Assembly (NCBI GenBank): GCA_047972135.1
Contig: JBKEAJ010000088.1
Span: 1-36,445, forward strand
Length of the DNA stretch: 36,445 nucleotides
Direction: 5' to 3'
Source of the DNA: JBKEAJ01 sp047972135
GTDB lineage: Bacteria > Bacteroidota > Bacteroidia > Bacteroidales > Prolixibacteraceae
In this document: positions 1-6,880 of the stretch, piece after piece
How positions within the stretch are numbered: the stretch's first letter is position 1
How the letters are laid out: every line of letters begins with the position of its first letter
Translations under genes and position numbers: made by a program
The notes under the pieces: model-generated
Database searches by the model: none
What the model was told of the DNA's origin: nothing
The model's input: the letters and a program-made list of their open reading frames with translations, nothing else

Positions 1-254
1 ACCATAAATGCGATGTACACGCCCACAATAAGCCACAGCCTTTCTTTTATTGTTCCCCCGATAGCTATTCCATTGAGAACAAAAGCTCCATCGTCATAAA
101 CGAAGTGAGTGACTTTATTATGCAACACAAATGACAATAACTCTATGAGGTTCATTGTGGCAAATACCAATAAGGCTTTACCGAATGCCGAAACATGCAT
201 TTTGACATTTCTCAATAAATCACAATATAAATGCATCTTACCATCTTCTTTCAT
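1..254 (-). CDS. Partial membrane protein, function unknown (cut by window edge)
   Basis: A frame on the minus strand is open from the left edge of the window back to position 383, without a stop. I place the start at the ATG at 254-252, which overlaps the stop region of the upstream lipoprotein gene and would allow translational coupling. An ATG at 353-351 in the same frame is an alternative. The visible product has a basic, hydrophilic start (MKEDGKMHLYCDLL), then a hydrophobic stretch (ALLVFATMNLIELLSFVL), then a second hydrophobic stretch at the edge (LWLIVGVYIAFMV), so it is probably an integral membrane protein. I do not recognise the family. The C-terminus lies outside the window. Confidence 0.5.
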   Translation of the reverse strand, partial: MKEDGKMHLYCDLLRNVKMHVSAFGKALLVFATMNLIELLSFVLHNKVTHFVYDDGAFVLNGIAIGGTIKERLWLIVGVYIAFM

Positions 255-602
255 ATGAATCTTCAATTTTTGGTATACAATCAAATCCCGCGGGGAGATA
301 CGTTTTCCCCGATTCAAAACAATCACAATCAAAAGTGACACTCCAGCCTCCATTTGAAACTTGAGCTTCAAGACAACATAAAACTATACGAAGGTGAGGA
401 AGGGTAAATATCTCCATCTAATGCATAGAGTGCCCCCTCATCTCCAGACTGCAATTCTCTAAAATCAAACCTTTCCACAACTCCGGAGTTGATAAAGTGC
501 TCTTGATACGCTTTTGATTTAAAAACAACCATGTTCTCATCAACACTTTCATCTAAAGATGACTCATTCGAACAGGAACAAACAAACAAACAAATTTTTC
601 AT
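238..602 (-). pseudogene. Small lipoprotein-like gene, frameshifted twice (decayed or phase-off)
   Basis: The ATG at 602-600 begins MKNLFVCLFLFE and then hits TGA at 566-564. A second frame, entered inside a TTTG tetranucleotide tract, continues as LFVCSCSNESSLDES down to a TGA at 370-368. A third frame then carries a natural-looking C-terminal part (VSNGGWSVTFDCDCFESG) to the TAA at 240-238. Joined, the pieces would give a secreted or lipoprotein-like polypeptide of about 115-120 residues with several cysteines. Two single-step frame changes are needed: one in the TTTG tract and one near the short T run at about 380. A consensus promoter lies upstream. It could be a true pseudogene, a phase-variable gene in the OFF state, or contain sequencing error. 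The family is not recognised. Confidence 0.5.
579..596 (-). repeat. (TTTG)n tetranucleotide tract in the lipoprotein signal-peptide region
   Basis: About 4.5 copies of TTTG lie directly after the start codon region of the small lipoprotein-like gene. Removing one unit, or adding two, joins the ATG at 602 in frame to the downstream lipoprotein-like reading frame. The position, within the signal peptide, is typical of phase-variable surface-protein genes. Confidence 0.6.
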
Positions 603-684
603 AATTCTATATATTTGATTAAGCCTACTCTCTTATTTTGTGTCGTTTTTTAGCTCACCCGACATTCATATTGCAATACGAATG

Positions 685-715
685 CAAATATACGCTTTTC
701 ATTCCAATTATCAAA
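685..715 (-). promoter_or_regulatory. Bacteroidota-type promoter for the small lipoprotein gene
   Basis: On the minus strand TTTG (715-712) is followed after exactly 19 bp by TATATTTG (692-685). This matches the TTTG-N19-TAnnTTTG consensus of the Bacteroidota primary sigma factor. The predicted transcription start, near 678, gives a leader of about 75 nt to the ATG at 602. Confidence 0.7.
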
Positions 716-757
716 ATAATGCCCAAATTTCATAACATATAATGACAATTTCTTCCG

Positions 758-803
758 AATTTGTAGCACTATCATAAATACAAATTTGACAGCGCTACAA
801 ATT
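758..803. promoter_or_regulatory. 10-bp perfect inverted repeat, possible operator upstream of the mazEF-like pair
   Basis: The arms AATTTGTAGC (758-767) and GCTACAAATT (794-803) are perfect inverted copies separated by 26 bp. The repeat sits between the two divergent promoters, just upstream of the -33 element of the toxin-antitoxin promoter. RHH antitoxins commonly autorepress from palindromic operators, so this is a candidate site. Assigning it to this antitoxin is inference. Confidence 0.45.
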
Positions 804-820
804 ATATCCTTTTTTAATAC

Positions 821-851
821 TTGTCTCGCATATAAAAAGTATATACCTTTG
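821..851 (+). promoter_or_regulatory. Promoter of the toxin-antitoxin pair
   Basis: TTG at 821-823 and TACCTTTG at 844-851, spaced by 20 bp, fit the Bacteroidota -33/-7 consensus. The predicted transcription start is about 30 nt before the antitoxin ATG at 890. Confidence 0.65.
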
Positions 852-889
852 TGGTAGTATTATAAGCTGGCAGCTAAAAAAATAAATGG

Positions 890-1120
890 ATGAAAACTGT
901 ATCATTGAAAATTGACGAATCTATTTTTGGAGAAACAGAAAAGATTCTTTCAAAAATCAAAAAGTCTCGTAACAGATATATAAATGAAGCGATTAACTCC
1001 TACAATAAACTCCATCGTCAACAAATCCTTGAAGACAAATTAAGGAAAGAATCTAGGATAGTACGTGATGAATCAATGTCTGTTTTAAAAGAATTTGAGA
1101 ATATAGATTATGCTGATTAA
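890..1120 (+). CDS. Ribbon-helix-helix-like antitoxin (MazE/CopG type)
   Basis: A 76-residue protein. It starts with a beta-strand-like MKTVSLKIDESIFGE and continues through helix-forming KILSKIKKSRNRYINEAI, the pattern of a ribbon-helix-helix DNA-binding fold. A charged C-terminal half (KLRKESRIVRDESMSVL) follows, which in such antitoxins wraps the toxin. The gene overlaps the downstream MazF-like toxin by 11 bp, the usual coupling of antitoxin and toxin. Its predicted roles are to neutralise the toxin and repress the shared promoter. The ATG at 890 is chosen because it begins the strand motif. An ATG at 886 is out of frame. The fold is inferred from pattern, not from a search. Confidence 0.8.
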   Translation: MKTVSLKIDESIFGETEKILSKIKKSRNRYINEAINSYNKLHRQQILEDKLRKESRIVRDESMSVLKEFENIDYAD

Positions 1121-1457
1121 ACAATACGAAATATGGATTGCCGATTTGAATCCCCAGATAGGAACCGAGTCAGGCAAAACACGACCTGTCCTGATTATTC
1201 AGTCTGACCTACTAAACAAAGTATCTCACCCGTCCACTCTGATATGCCCGATTACATCAAATGTGATAAAAGACACTGAGATTTTGAGGGTTCATTTAAA
1301 GCGAGGTACAGCGAACCTAGACAATAATTGTGATATTATGATTGAGCAAATTAGAGCTATTGATAATAAACGACTAGTAAAGCGAATCGGACATTTACAG
1401 AAAGACGCAATCGAACAAGTAAGGGAAAATGTACGAATTGTATTAAATCTTGAATAA
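1110..1457 (+). CDS. MazF/PemK-family toxin (endoribonuclease)
   Basis: A 115-residue protein with hallmarks of the MazF/PemK/CcdB-like fold. These are the N-terminal strand with YEIWIADLNPQIGTE followed by SGKTRPVLIIQSD, the CPITS segment, and the late EQIRAIDNKRL segment that carries conserved active-site and dimer residues. Members cleave single-stranded RNA at short specific sites and are blocked by the cognate antitoxin. The length is normal, about 110-120 residues. It overlaps the antitoxin by 11 bp and ends 39 bp before the sugar-kinase gene, with no obvious promoter between, so read-through into the kinase and nucleotidyltransferase genes is possible. The cleavage site cannot be read from the sequence. 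Confidence 0.9.
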   Translation: MLIKQYEIWIADLNPQIGTESGKTRPVLIIQSDLLNKVSHPSTLICPITSNVIKDTEILRVHLKRGTANLDNNCDIMIEQIRAIDNKRLVKRIGHLQKDAIEQVRENVRIVLNLE

Positions 1458-1496
1458 CAACATAAAACAAAGAACAATAAAAAGAAGTCGACAACA

Positions 1497-2936
1497 GTGA
1501 ATAAAGAAATAATAAACAAACTAGCTCTTCTATTCGAGGAGTGGAGCGGCGACAAAGCTCTGAATTTTGATTTAGTCCCGCCCTCAGGCTCTAACCGTCA
1601 GTACATTAGAATAAGTAATAATAGTCATCGGGCTGTCGGAGCATACAATTCTGACATGAAGGAAAACAAAGCATTCATTCATTTCTCGGAAGCAATAAGA
1701 ACCACAGGTCTACCTGTTCCCCAAGTGTTTAGCCAGGATTTGGAAAATCATATCTACCTTGTTGAAGACCTCGGATATACAACACTTTTCGACCATCTGA
1801 CCCAACAACGAGTAGGCAGAGACTTCCCTAATGACCTCGTAGAATGCTACAAAAAAGTGCTTTCACTACTGCCTACCCTACAAATCGACACTTGCAAACA
1901 CATCGACTTCTCATTCTGCTACCCTCGCAACGCTTTCGACAAACAGTCTATACTGTGGGATTTAAGCTATTTCAAATACTACTTCTTGAAGCTCGCAGGC
2001 ATTCCTTTTGATGAGCAAGAACTCGAAAACGACTTTGAAACCTTTAGTAAGTATCTGCTTGAAGCCGACCACAACTATTTCTTGTTCAGAGATTTCCAGT
2101 CGCGAAACGTAATGCTAGACAGTCAAAACAATCCATATTTCATTGATTATCAAGGAGGACGAAGAGGAGCATTGCAGTACGACGTAGCGTCACTACTCTT
2201 TGACGGGAAAGCCGACATCCCCCAAAAAACAAGGGACGAGCTGCTGGAATTTTATCTTGACAAACTATCAGAAGAAATCAATGTCGATAAAGAGCAATTT
2301 AAGAAATACTATCAGGGATATGTGCTTGTGAGGATTATGCAGGCAATGGGGGCATACGGCTATCGTGGTTTCTTTGAACAAAAAGCCCACTTCCTGCAAA
2401 GTATCCCTTATGCCATTACAAATATTGAGCATATACTCAACAATTGGGAAATAGATGCAAAACTACCTCATCTTAAAAGGGTTTTGTCTAAACTAAAGGT
2501 CTCGGAAAAGCTGAAAGAGATTAGTCAACAACAAAAGTTGCATGTCAGAATATTTAGTTTTTCATACCGCAAGGGTGTCCCTAAAGATAAGCACGGCAAC
2601 GGTGGAGGCTTTGTATTCGACTGTCGGGCTATAAAAAATCCGGGCATGTTTGACGAATACAAAAAGCTGTCGGGACGAGATAAACCAGTGAGAGAGTACC
2701 TTGACAATCGCACCAATATAGACGACTTCTTAGCTAATATTTTTGGCTTAATAAGTCTGTCTGTTGAGCAATATAACATAAAGAAATACACTGACCTCTC
2801 GGTATACTTCGGGTGTACAGGTGGACAGCACCGTTCAGTGTACTCGGCAGAGGCTTTGACAAAGTACATAAACAAGAAATTTCCCGATATCGAGGTGTCG
2901 CTAGCTCATCTTGAGCAAGAAAACTGGAGAAAATAA
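1497..2936 (+). CDS. AmgK-like APH-fold sugar kinase fused to a RapZ C-terminal domain
   Basis: A 479-residue two-domain protein starting at GTG. Residues about 1-330 are an aminoglycoside-phosphotransferase-fold kinase. It has a hinge-like YLVEDLGYTTLFDHL, a catalytic loop FRDFQSRNVM and a metal-binding FIDYQGGRRG, as in AmgK-type N-acetylmuramate/N-acetylglucosamine anomeric kinases. Residues about 350-479 resemble the C-terminal domain of RapZ: HVRIFSFSYRKGVP, GGGFVFDCRAIKNPG, and GCTGGQHRSVYSAEAL. That domain senses glucosamine-6-phosphate and binds RNA in enterobacteria. The N-terminal P-loop ATPase of RapZ is absent. The MurU-like gene begins 8 bp downstream, which supports an amino-sugar salvage role. 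The exact substrate and the role of the RapZ part are inference. Confidence 0.8.
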   Translation: MNKEIINKLALLFEEWSGDKALNFDLVPPSGSNRQYIRISNNSHRAVGAYNSDMKENKAFIHFSEAIRTTGLPVPQVFSQDLENHIYLVEDLGYTTLFDHLTQQRVGRDFPNDLVECYKKVLSLLPTLQIDTCKHIDFSFCYPRNAFDKQSILWDLSYFKYYFLKLAGIPFDEQELENDFETFSKYLLEADHNYFLFRDFQSRNVMLDSQNNPYFIDYQGGRRGALQYDVASLLFDGKADIPQKTRDELLEFYLDKLSEEINVDKEQFKKYYQGYVLVRIMQAMGAYGYRGFFEQKAHFLQSIPYAITNIEHILNNWEIDAKLPHLKRVLSKLKVSEKLKEISQQQKLHVRIFSFSYRKGVPKDKHGNGGGFVFDCRAIKNPGMFDEYKKLSGRDKPVREYLDNRTNIDDFLANIFGLISLSVEQYNIKKYTDLSVYFGCTGGQHRSVYSAEALTKYINKKFPDIEVSLAHLEQENWRK

Positions 2937-2944
2937 AACAAGGT

Positions 2945-3697
2945 ATGATTGCAATGATACTTGCGGCAGGTCTCGGCACACGCCTATACCCCTATACGGC
3001 AGATAAGCCGAAAGCCCTCGTCGAGCTTAACTCAAAACCTCTAATAAAGCACGTAATCGAACATCTTGCAAATTACGGCTACAACGAATTTGTGGTAAAC
3101 ATTCATCACTTCGGAGAACAAATAATCAAGTATCTGAAGCAAAAGGAGTTCAATGATTATAAAATTCATATATCCGACGAGAGAGAACTTCTGCTGAACA
3201 CCGGAGGCGCAGTGTGGAAAGCTAAAGATATTCTACTGAAACACAAGGATATATTAGTTATTAATACTGATATTATATCGAATATAGACTTGGAATTGTT
3301 AAAACAGTATCACGATGATAAACAGGGCATCGCAACGCTGGCAGTACGAAATAGAGAGACTCAAAGATATTTGCTGTTCGACAAGGACATGAGGCTGATT
3401 GCTTGGAAAAATGCTAAAACAAAGGAATATAAATGGGGCGATTCTGCCGCAAAGCAAAATATTTACAGCGAGTTACCTTTTTCGGGAATACAAATCATAA
3501 CAAAGCAATACCTAGAAAAGATGACTCGCAGCGGAGCATTTTCGTCTATCGACCAATACCTAGATTTGTGTGGACAAGAAAAAATTTATGGTTATGTGGA
3601 CGATGCTTCAATGTGGTCGGACATTGGGAAAGTCGATGAACTGGAGAGAATGGAAACACTTTACAAAGGAAAATCCCCATCATCGTCGTCTTTCTGA
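2945..3697 (+). CDS. murU: MurU-like sugar-1-phosphate nucleotidyltransferase
   Basis: A 250-residue NTP-transferase. The N-terminus has the nucleotide-binding signature AAGLGTRL followed by PKALVELNSKPL. Further on are a VINTDII acid motif for metal binding and a C-terminal SDIGKVDELERM, as in RmlA/MurU-type enzymes. Next to an AmgK-like kinase the likely reaction is MurNAc-1-phosphate (or GlcNAc-1-phosphate) plus UTP to UDP-sugar, the salvage route that bypasses de novo UDP-MurNAc synthesis. Its 3' end overlaps the convergent rnc gene by 37 bp. The serine-rich tail (SPSSSSF) comes from that overlap. Substrate choice is inferred from context; a mannose- or glucose-1-phosphate transferase is the alternative. 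Confidence 0.75.
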   Translation: MIAMILAAGLGTRLYPYTADKPKALVELNSKPLIKHVIEHLANYGYNEFVVNIHHFGEQIIKYLKQKEFNDYKIHISDERELLLNTGGAVWKAKDILLKHKDILVINTDIISNIDLELLKQYHDDKQGIATLAVRNRETQRYLLFDKDMRLIAWKNAKTKEYKWGDSAAKQNIYSELPFSGIQIITKQYLEKMTRSGAFSSIDQYLDLCGQEKIYGYVDDASMWSDIGKVDELERMETLYKGKSPSSSSF

Positions 3698-4434
3698 GAC
3701 TCCATCTCTATTAGGAATAGAGCATTTTGTGCGGCATTTTGCTGAGCTTCTTTTTTTGATGAACCCTGCCCCTTACCTTTTTCTTTGTCGTCGATAACAA
3801 TAGTACAACTAAAAGTAGTTCTACGACCTTTCGCAGCCCCCTCATCAGTGTCGAACTTTATTTCCTTTTTACACTTCTGCCCCCACTCGATGAGTATGCT
3901 TTTAAAATTACTCCTGCTCGACGACACATCATCAAAATCAAGATGCTTATCGTAAATCCTTTTAATAATTATGTTGCGAGTTTTATTGTAACCCTTATCA
4001 AGATAAATCGCACCAATTATTGCCTCTAGGGCATCACCATACACGCTGGAGTCAGGATGGATGCGGATACTCGCAACAATAAAATTGTGAAGTCCAATTT
4101 TCTCGGCAAGCTCCGACAACATAGACCTGTTGACAAGCTTAGCACGCAACATAGTGAGAAAACCTTCGTCTTCGAGAGGATATCGGTTAAATAGAAAATC
4201 TGCTATTACTGAGCTGAGAACAGCATCACCCAAATACTCCAAACGCTCGTTGTTCACACTCTGCCCAAATACTCCTGTTTTTGAAGCAGACTTATGCAGA
4301 AGTGCTAATTTATAGAGCTTTATCTTCTTGGGCTTTATTCCGAATTGCTGCCTCATAAAGCTACGAAACTCCTTACTATTGCTAGCAAAGAGTTTCGTAT
4401 TATTAAATAATTTGTTTGCCACAATATTATTCAA
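3661..4434 (-). CDS. rnc: Ribonuclease III
   Basis: A 257-residue protein with the RNase III signature NERLEYLGDAVLSSVIADFLF, the second catalytic segment GDALEAIIGAIYLDKG, and a C-terminal double-stranded RNA-binding domain (about residues 172-245, ending GSSKKEAQQNAAQNAL). It processes rRNA precursors and other structured RNAs. It starts at TTG (4434), overlapping the fabF stop by 8 bp; a GTG at 4422 is an alternative start. The order acpP-fabF-rnc is typical of Bacteroidota. The acidic tail QKDDDDGDFPL is encoded opposite the end of the MurU-like gene. Slightly longer than many RNase III proteins because of an N-terminal extension. Confidence 0.95.
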   Translation of the reverse strand: MNNIVANKLFNNTKLFASNSKEFRSFMRQQFGIKPKKIKLYKLALLHKSASKTGVFGQSVNNERLEYLGDAVLSSVIADFLFNRYPLEDEGFLTMLRAKLVNRSMLSELAEKIGLHNFIVASIRIHPDSSVYGDALEAIIGAIYLDKGYNKTRNIIIKRIYDKHLDFDDVSSSRSNFKSILIEWGQKCKKEIKFDTDEGAAKGRRTTFSCTIVIDDKEKGKGQGSSKKEAQQNAAQNALFLIEMESQKDDDDGDFPL

Positions 4435-5674
4435 ATCTTTTTAAAACAACAGTCGTATTATGACCTCCAAATCCAAAGGTATTGCTCATAGCATATTTAA
4501 TATCACGCTTCTGAGCTTTATTAAATGTGAAGTTCAACTTATTGTCAATCTCATCATCATCAGTAAAATGATTGATGGTCGGAGGAATTATACCATCGCG
4601 CAAAGCTAGTAAGGTTGCTATTGCCTCTACAGCTCCTGCACCGCCCAAAAGATGTCCTATCATAGATTTGGTAGAACTGATGTTAAGCTTATAGGCGTGC
4701 TCGCCAAACACTTGTTTGATTGCTCTAGGCTCTGCAATATCACCAAGACCAGTGGAGGTTCCGTGAACATTGATATAATCAATATCCTCATGCTTGATAC
4801 CTGCATCCGCAATTGCGTTGTTGAGTGCAATCTCTACTCCTATACCGTCGGGATGTGGGGCTGTTATGTGATATGCATCCGAAGACAGACCTGCTCCCAC
4901 TACTTCTCCATAAATAGTTGCACCTCTGTTAAGAGCATGCTCATATTCTTCAACTATCAAACTTGCTGCACCTTCTCCAATAACAAAACCATCCCTGTCC
5001 TTATCAAAAGGTCTGGATGCAGTTTGTGGATCGTCATTGCGTGTCGAGAGTGCATGCATCGCATTAAAACCACCAACACCAACAGGATTCACAGCTGCTT
5101 CAGCACCTCCGGTGATGAACAAATCTGCTTTGCCTAAACGAATGTAGTGGAAAGCCTCAATCAGAGCATTGTTACTCGATGCACATGCAGTAACTGTCGA
5201 GAAACTAGGTCCCATAAAACCATACTTCATTGATATCAGTCCTCCTGCAATGTTGATAATCATCTTGGGAATGAAGAAAGGCGAAAGACGTGGCTTCTCA
5301 ACATCCATACCTATTACCTCCGAGCGGAATGTTTCCAAACCTCCAATTCCCGTACCCCATATTACTCCACAGCGTGTAAGGTCTAGTTTTTCCAAATTTA
5401 ATTTGGCATCTTCCACTGCTTGTGCTGTCGAGGCCATAGCATATTGAGTAAAGAGATCCATTTTACGGACCTCTTTTCTATCTTCTATGTAATCTTCAGG
5501 ATTAAATCCTTTAACCTCACAAGCAAATTGCGTCTTGTATTGAGATGCGTCGAACTTTGTTATAAGTCCGGCGCCACTCTTGCCACTCTTTAGCCCTTCC
5601 CAATATTCCGCAATGGAATTACCAAGTGGATTTACCGTGCCTAAGCCTGTTATTACCACTCTTTTAATTTCCAT
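4427..5674 (-). CDS. fabF: Beta-ketoacyl-ACP synthase II
   Basis: A 415-residue thiolase-fold condensing enzyme of type II fatty acid synthesis, which elongates acyl-ACP with malonyl-ACP. The catalytic triad is visible: Cys164 in TVTACASSNNA, His304 in NVHGTSTGLGD and His341 in KSMIGHLLGGAG. The C-terminal NTFGFGGHN motif is also present. Length is standard for FabF. It follows acpP by 18 bp and overlaps the start of rnc by 8 bp, so the three genes are very likely one transcript. Confidence 0.97.
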   Translation of the reverse strand: MEIKRVVITGLGTVNPLGNSIAEYWEGLKSGKSGAGLITKFDASQYKTQFACEVKGFNPEDYIEDRKEVRKMDLFTQYAMASTAQAVEDAKLNLEKLDLTRCGVIWGTGIGGLETFRSEVIGMDVEKPRLSPFFIPKMIINIAGGLISMKYGFMGPSFSTVTACASSNNALIEAFHYIRLGKADLFITGGAEAAVNPVGVGGFNAMHALSTRNDDPQTASRPFDKDRDGFVIGEGAASLIVEEYEHALNRGATIYGEVVGAGLSSDAYHITAPHPDGIGVEIALNNAIADAGIKHEDIDYINVHGTSTGLGDIAEPRAIKQVFGEHAYKLNISSTKSMIGHLLGGAGAVEAIATLLALRDGIIPPTINHFTDDDEIDNKLNFTFNKAQKRDIKYAMSNTFGFGGHNTTVVLKRFE

Positions 5675-5692
5675 CAGAATAAATTTAAGTTA

Positions 5693-5929
5693 TTACTTTG
5701 AGTTGCTCTCAATGTAAGAAATTGCGTCTCCTACTGTTCCCAATTTTTCGGCCTGATCGTCAGGAATCGTTACGTTAAACTCTTTCTCAAGTTCCATGAT
5801 TAATTCTACCGTGTCTAGTGAATCTGCTCCTAGATCATTTGTGAAAGAAGCTTCATTTGTAACTTCACTTGCGTCAACGCCTAATTTGTCAACAATAATA
5901 GCTTTTACTTTTTCTGTAATTTCAGACAT
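5693..5929 (-). CDS. acpP: Acyl carrier protein
   Basis: A 78-residue acidic protein with the phosphopantetheine attachment motif LGADSLDTVELIMELE, where Ser37 carries the prosthetic group. It shuttles acyl chains between the enzymes of fatty acid synthesis. First gene of the acpP-fabF-rnc run. A weak -7-like sequence lies upstream on the minus strand (CAAATTAA at 5967-5974 on the plus strand). Confidence 0.97.
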   Translation of the reverse strand: MSEITEKVKAIIVDKLGVDASEVTNEASFTNDLGADSLDTVELIMELEKEFNVTIPDDQAEKLGTVGDAISYIESNSK

Positions 5930-6181
5930 AATAAATTCGCTTTCGTTATTACTAATTTTTACAGTGCAAATTAAAGGATTATTTTTTATTCGGAAATAGC
6001 TAGTTACAATCTCTTTACGTTTTGGACACTATTAAGTAAATTACTTCTCGTTTTTTTTCGAACACCACGCAATAAAAGTCGAAAACAAATACCCCTCAAA
6101 ACACTAATCAGCTGAATATGCGAATATTATAAAAAGAGCATACTGAAAAACATCTTGCGTACCTATGTAGAAAAAAAATAG

Positions 6182-6189
6182 TATTTTTG
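6182..6189 (+). promoter_or_regulatory. -7 promoter box of the DUF5606 gene
   Basis: TATTTTTG matches TAnnTTTG. The nearest upstream TTG (6155-6157) is spaced by 24 bp, longer than the optimum. It lies 17 bp before the ATG at 6207, implying a short leader. Confidence 0.45.
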
Positions 6190-6206
6190 TCTCAAAATTT
6201 AGTTAT

Positions 6207-6818
6207 ATGTTGAAGAAAATATTAGCAATATCAGGCGAACCAGGGCTTTTCAAAGCAGTTGGTGAAACTAGAAACGGGATAGTAGTAGAATCTCTGATAA
6301 CTGGCAAGAAGATGCCTGTTAACGCGAGCAGAAAGGTGGTATCTTTGGCAGAAGTGTCGATCTATACAAACGAAGACGAAACCTCTCTGAAAGAGGTCTT
6401 AAAAAATATATCAAAGAACGGCGGGACAATAGACCCAAAGTCTTCCAAAAAGGAACTTAGAGAGTTTTTTGCCAAAGCATGTCCGGATTTTGACCAAGAC
6501 AGAGTTTATGACAACGACATTGCAAAGGTTATCAAATGGTACAATCTTCTTGAGGAAAAGGAACTACTGAATTTTGAGGAAGAAGTAGAGGCTAAAGCTG
6601 AGGTTGAGACTCAGGCTAAGGCTGAGAAAACAGAAGCCAAATCCGACAAAAGCGAAAGCAAGCCAAAGGAGAAATCTGACGATAAGCCCGTGAAGAAGGA
6701 TGCCAAACCAAAAAAAGTTGAGACCAAGAAAACGAATACAAGATCAATGTCTGAATCTAAGCCTAAAGGCAAGGTAGCAGACAAGAAAACAGTAACTAAG
6801 GGAAGAACTAAGAAGTGA
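6207..6818 (+). CDS. DUF5606 domain protein with lysine/glutamate-rich tail
   Basis: A 203-residue protein. Residues about 1-120 form the conserved block (MLKKILAISGEPGLFKAVGE, then KNGGTIDPKSSKKELREFF, then VIKWYNLLEEKELLNF) that I recognise as DUF5606, widespread in Bacteroidota and of unknown function. The last 80 residues are low-complexity Lys/Glu/Ala/Pro and predicted disordered, as in many nucleic-acid-associated proteins. No signal peptide, so it should be cytoplasmic. It is divergent from acpP and convergent with patB. Function is not known. Confidence 0.8.
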   Translation: MLKKILAISGEPGLFKAVGETRNGIVVESLITGKKMPVNASRKVVSLAEVSIYTNEDETSLKEVLKNISKNGGTIDPKSSKKELREFFAKACPDFDQDRVYDNDIAKVIKWYNLLEEKELLNFEEEVEAKAEVETQAKAEKTEAKSDKSESKPKEKSDDKPVKKDAKPKKVETKKTNTRSMSESKPKGKVADKKTVTKGRTKK

Positions 6819-6833
6819 TGAGTGATGAGTCAG

Positions 6834-6861
6834 AACGCCCGTCTAAATAGATTGAGGCGTT
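6834..6861. terminator. Weak bidirectional hairpin between convergent genes
   Basis: AACGCC (6834-6839) and GGCGTT (6856-6861) can pair, with a loop that has a further TCTA/TAGA pairing. It sits in the 62-bp gap between the convergent DUF5606 and patB genes. There is no strong T run, so terminator function is tentative. Confidence 0.35.
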
Positions 6862-6880
6862 TGCTCACCATCAATCACTG

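Noticed and set aside
4652..5137. 161-codon plus-strand frame opposite fabF
   Set aside because: It is antisense to a highly conserved gene and has no domain.
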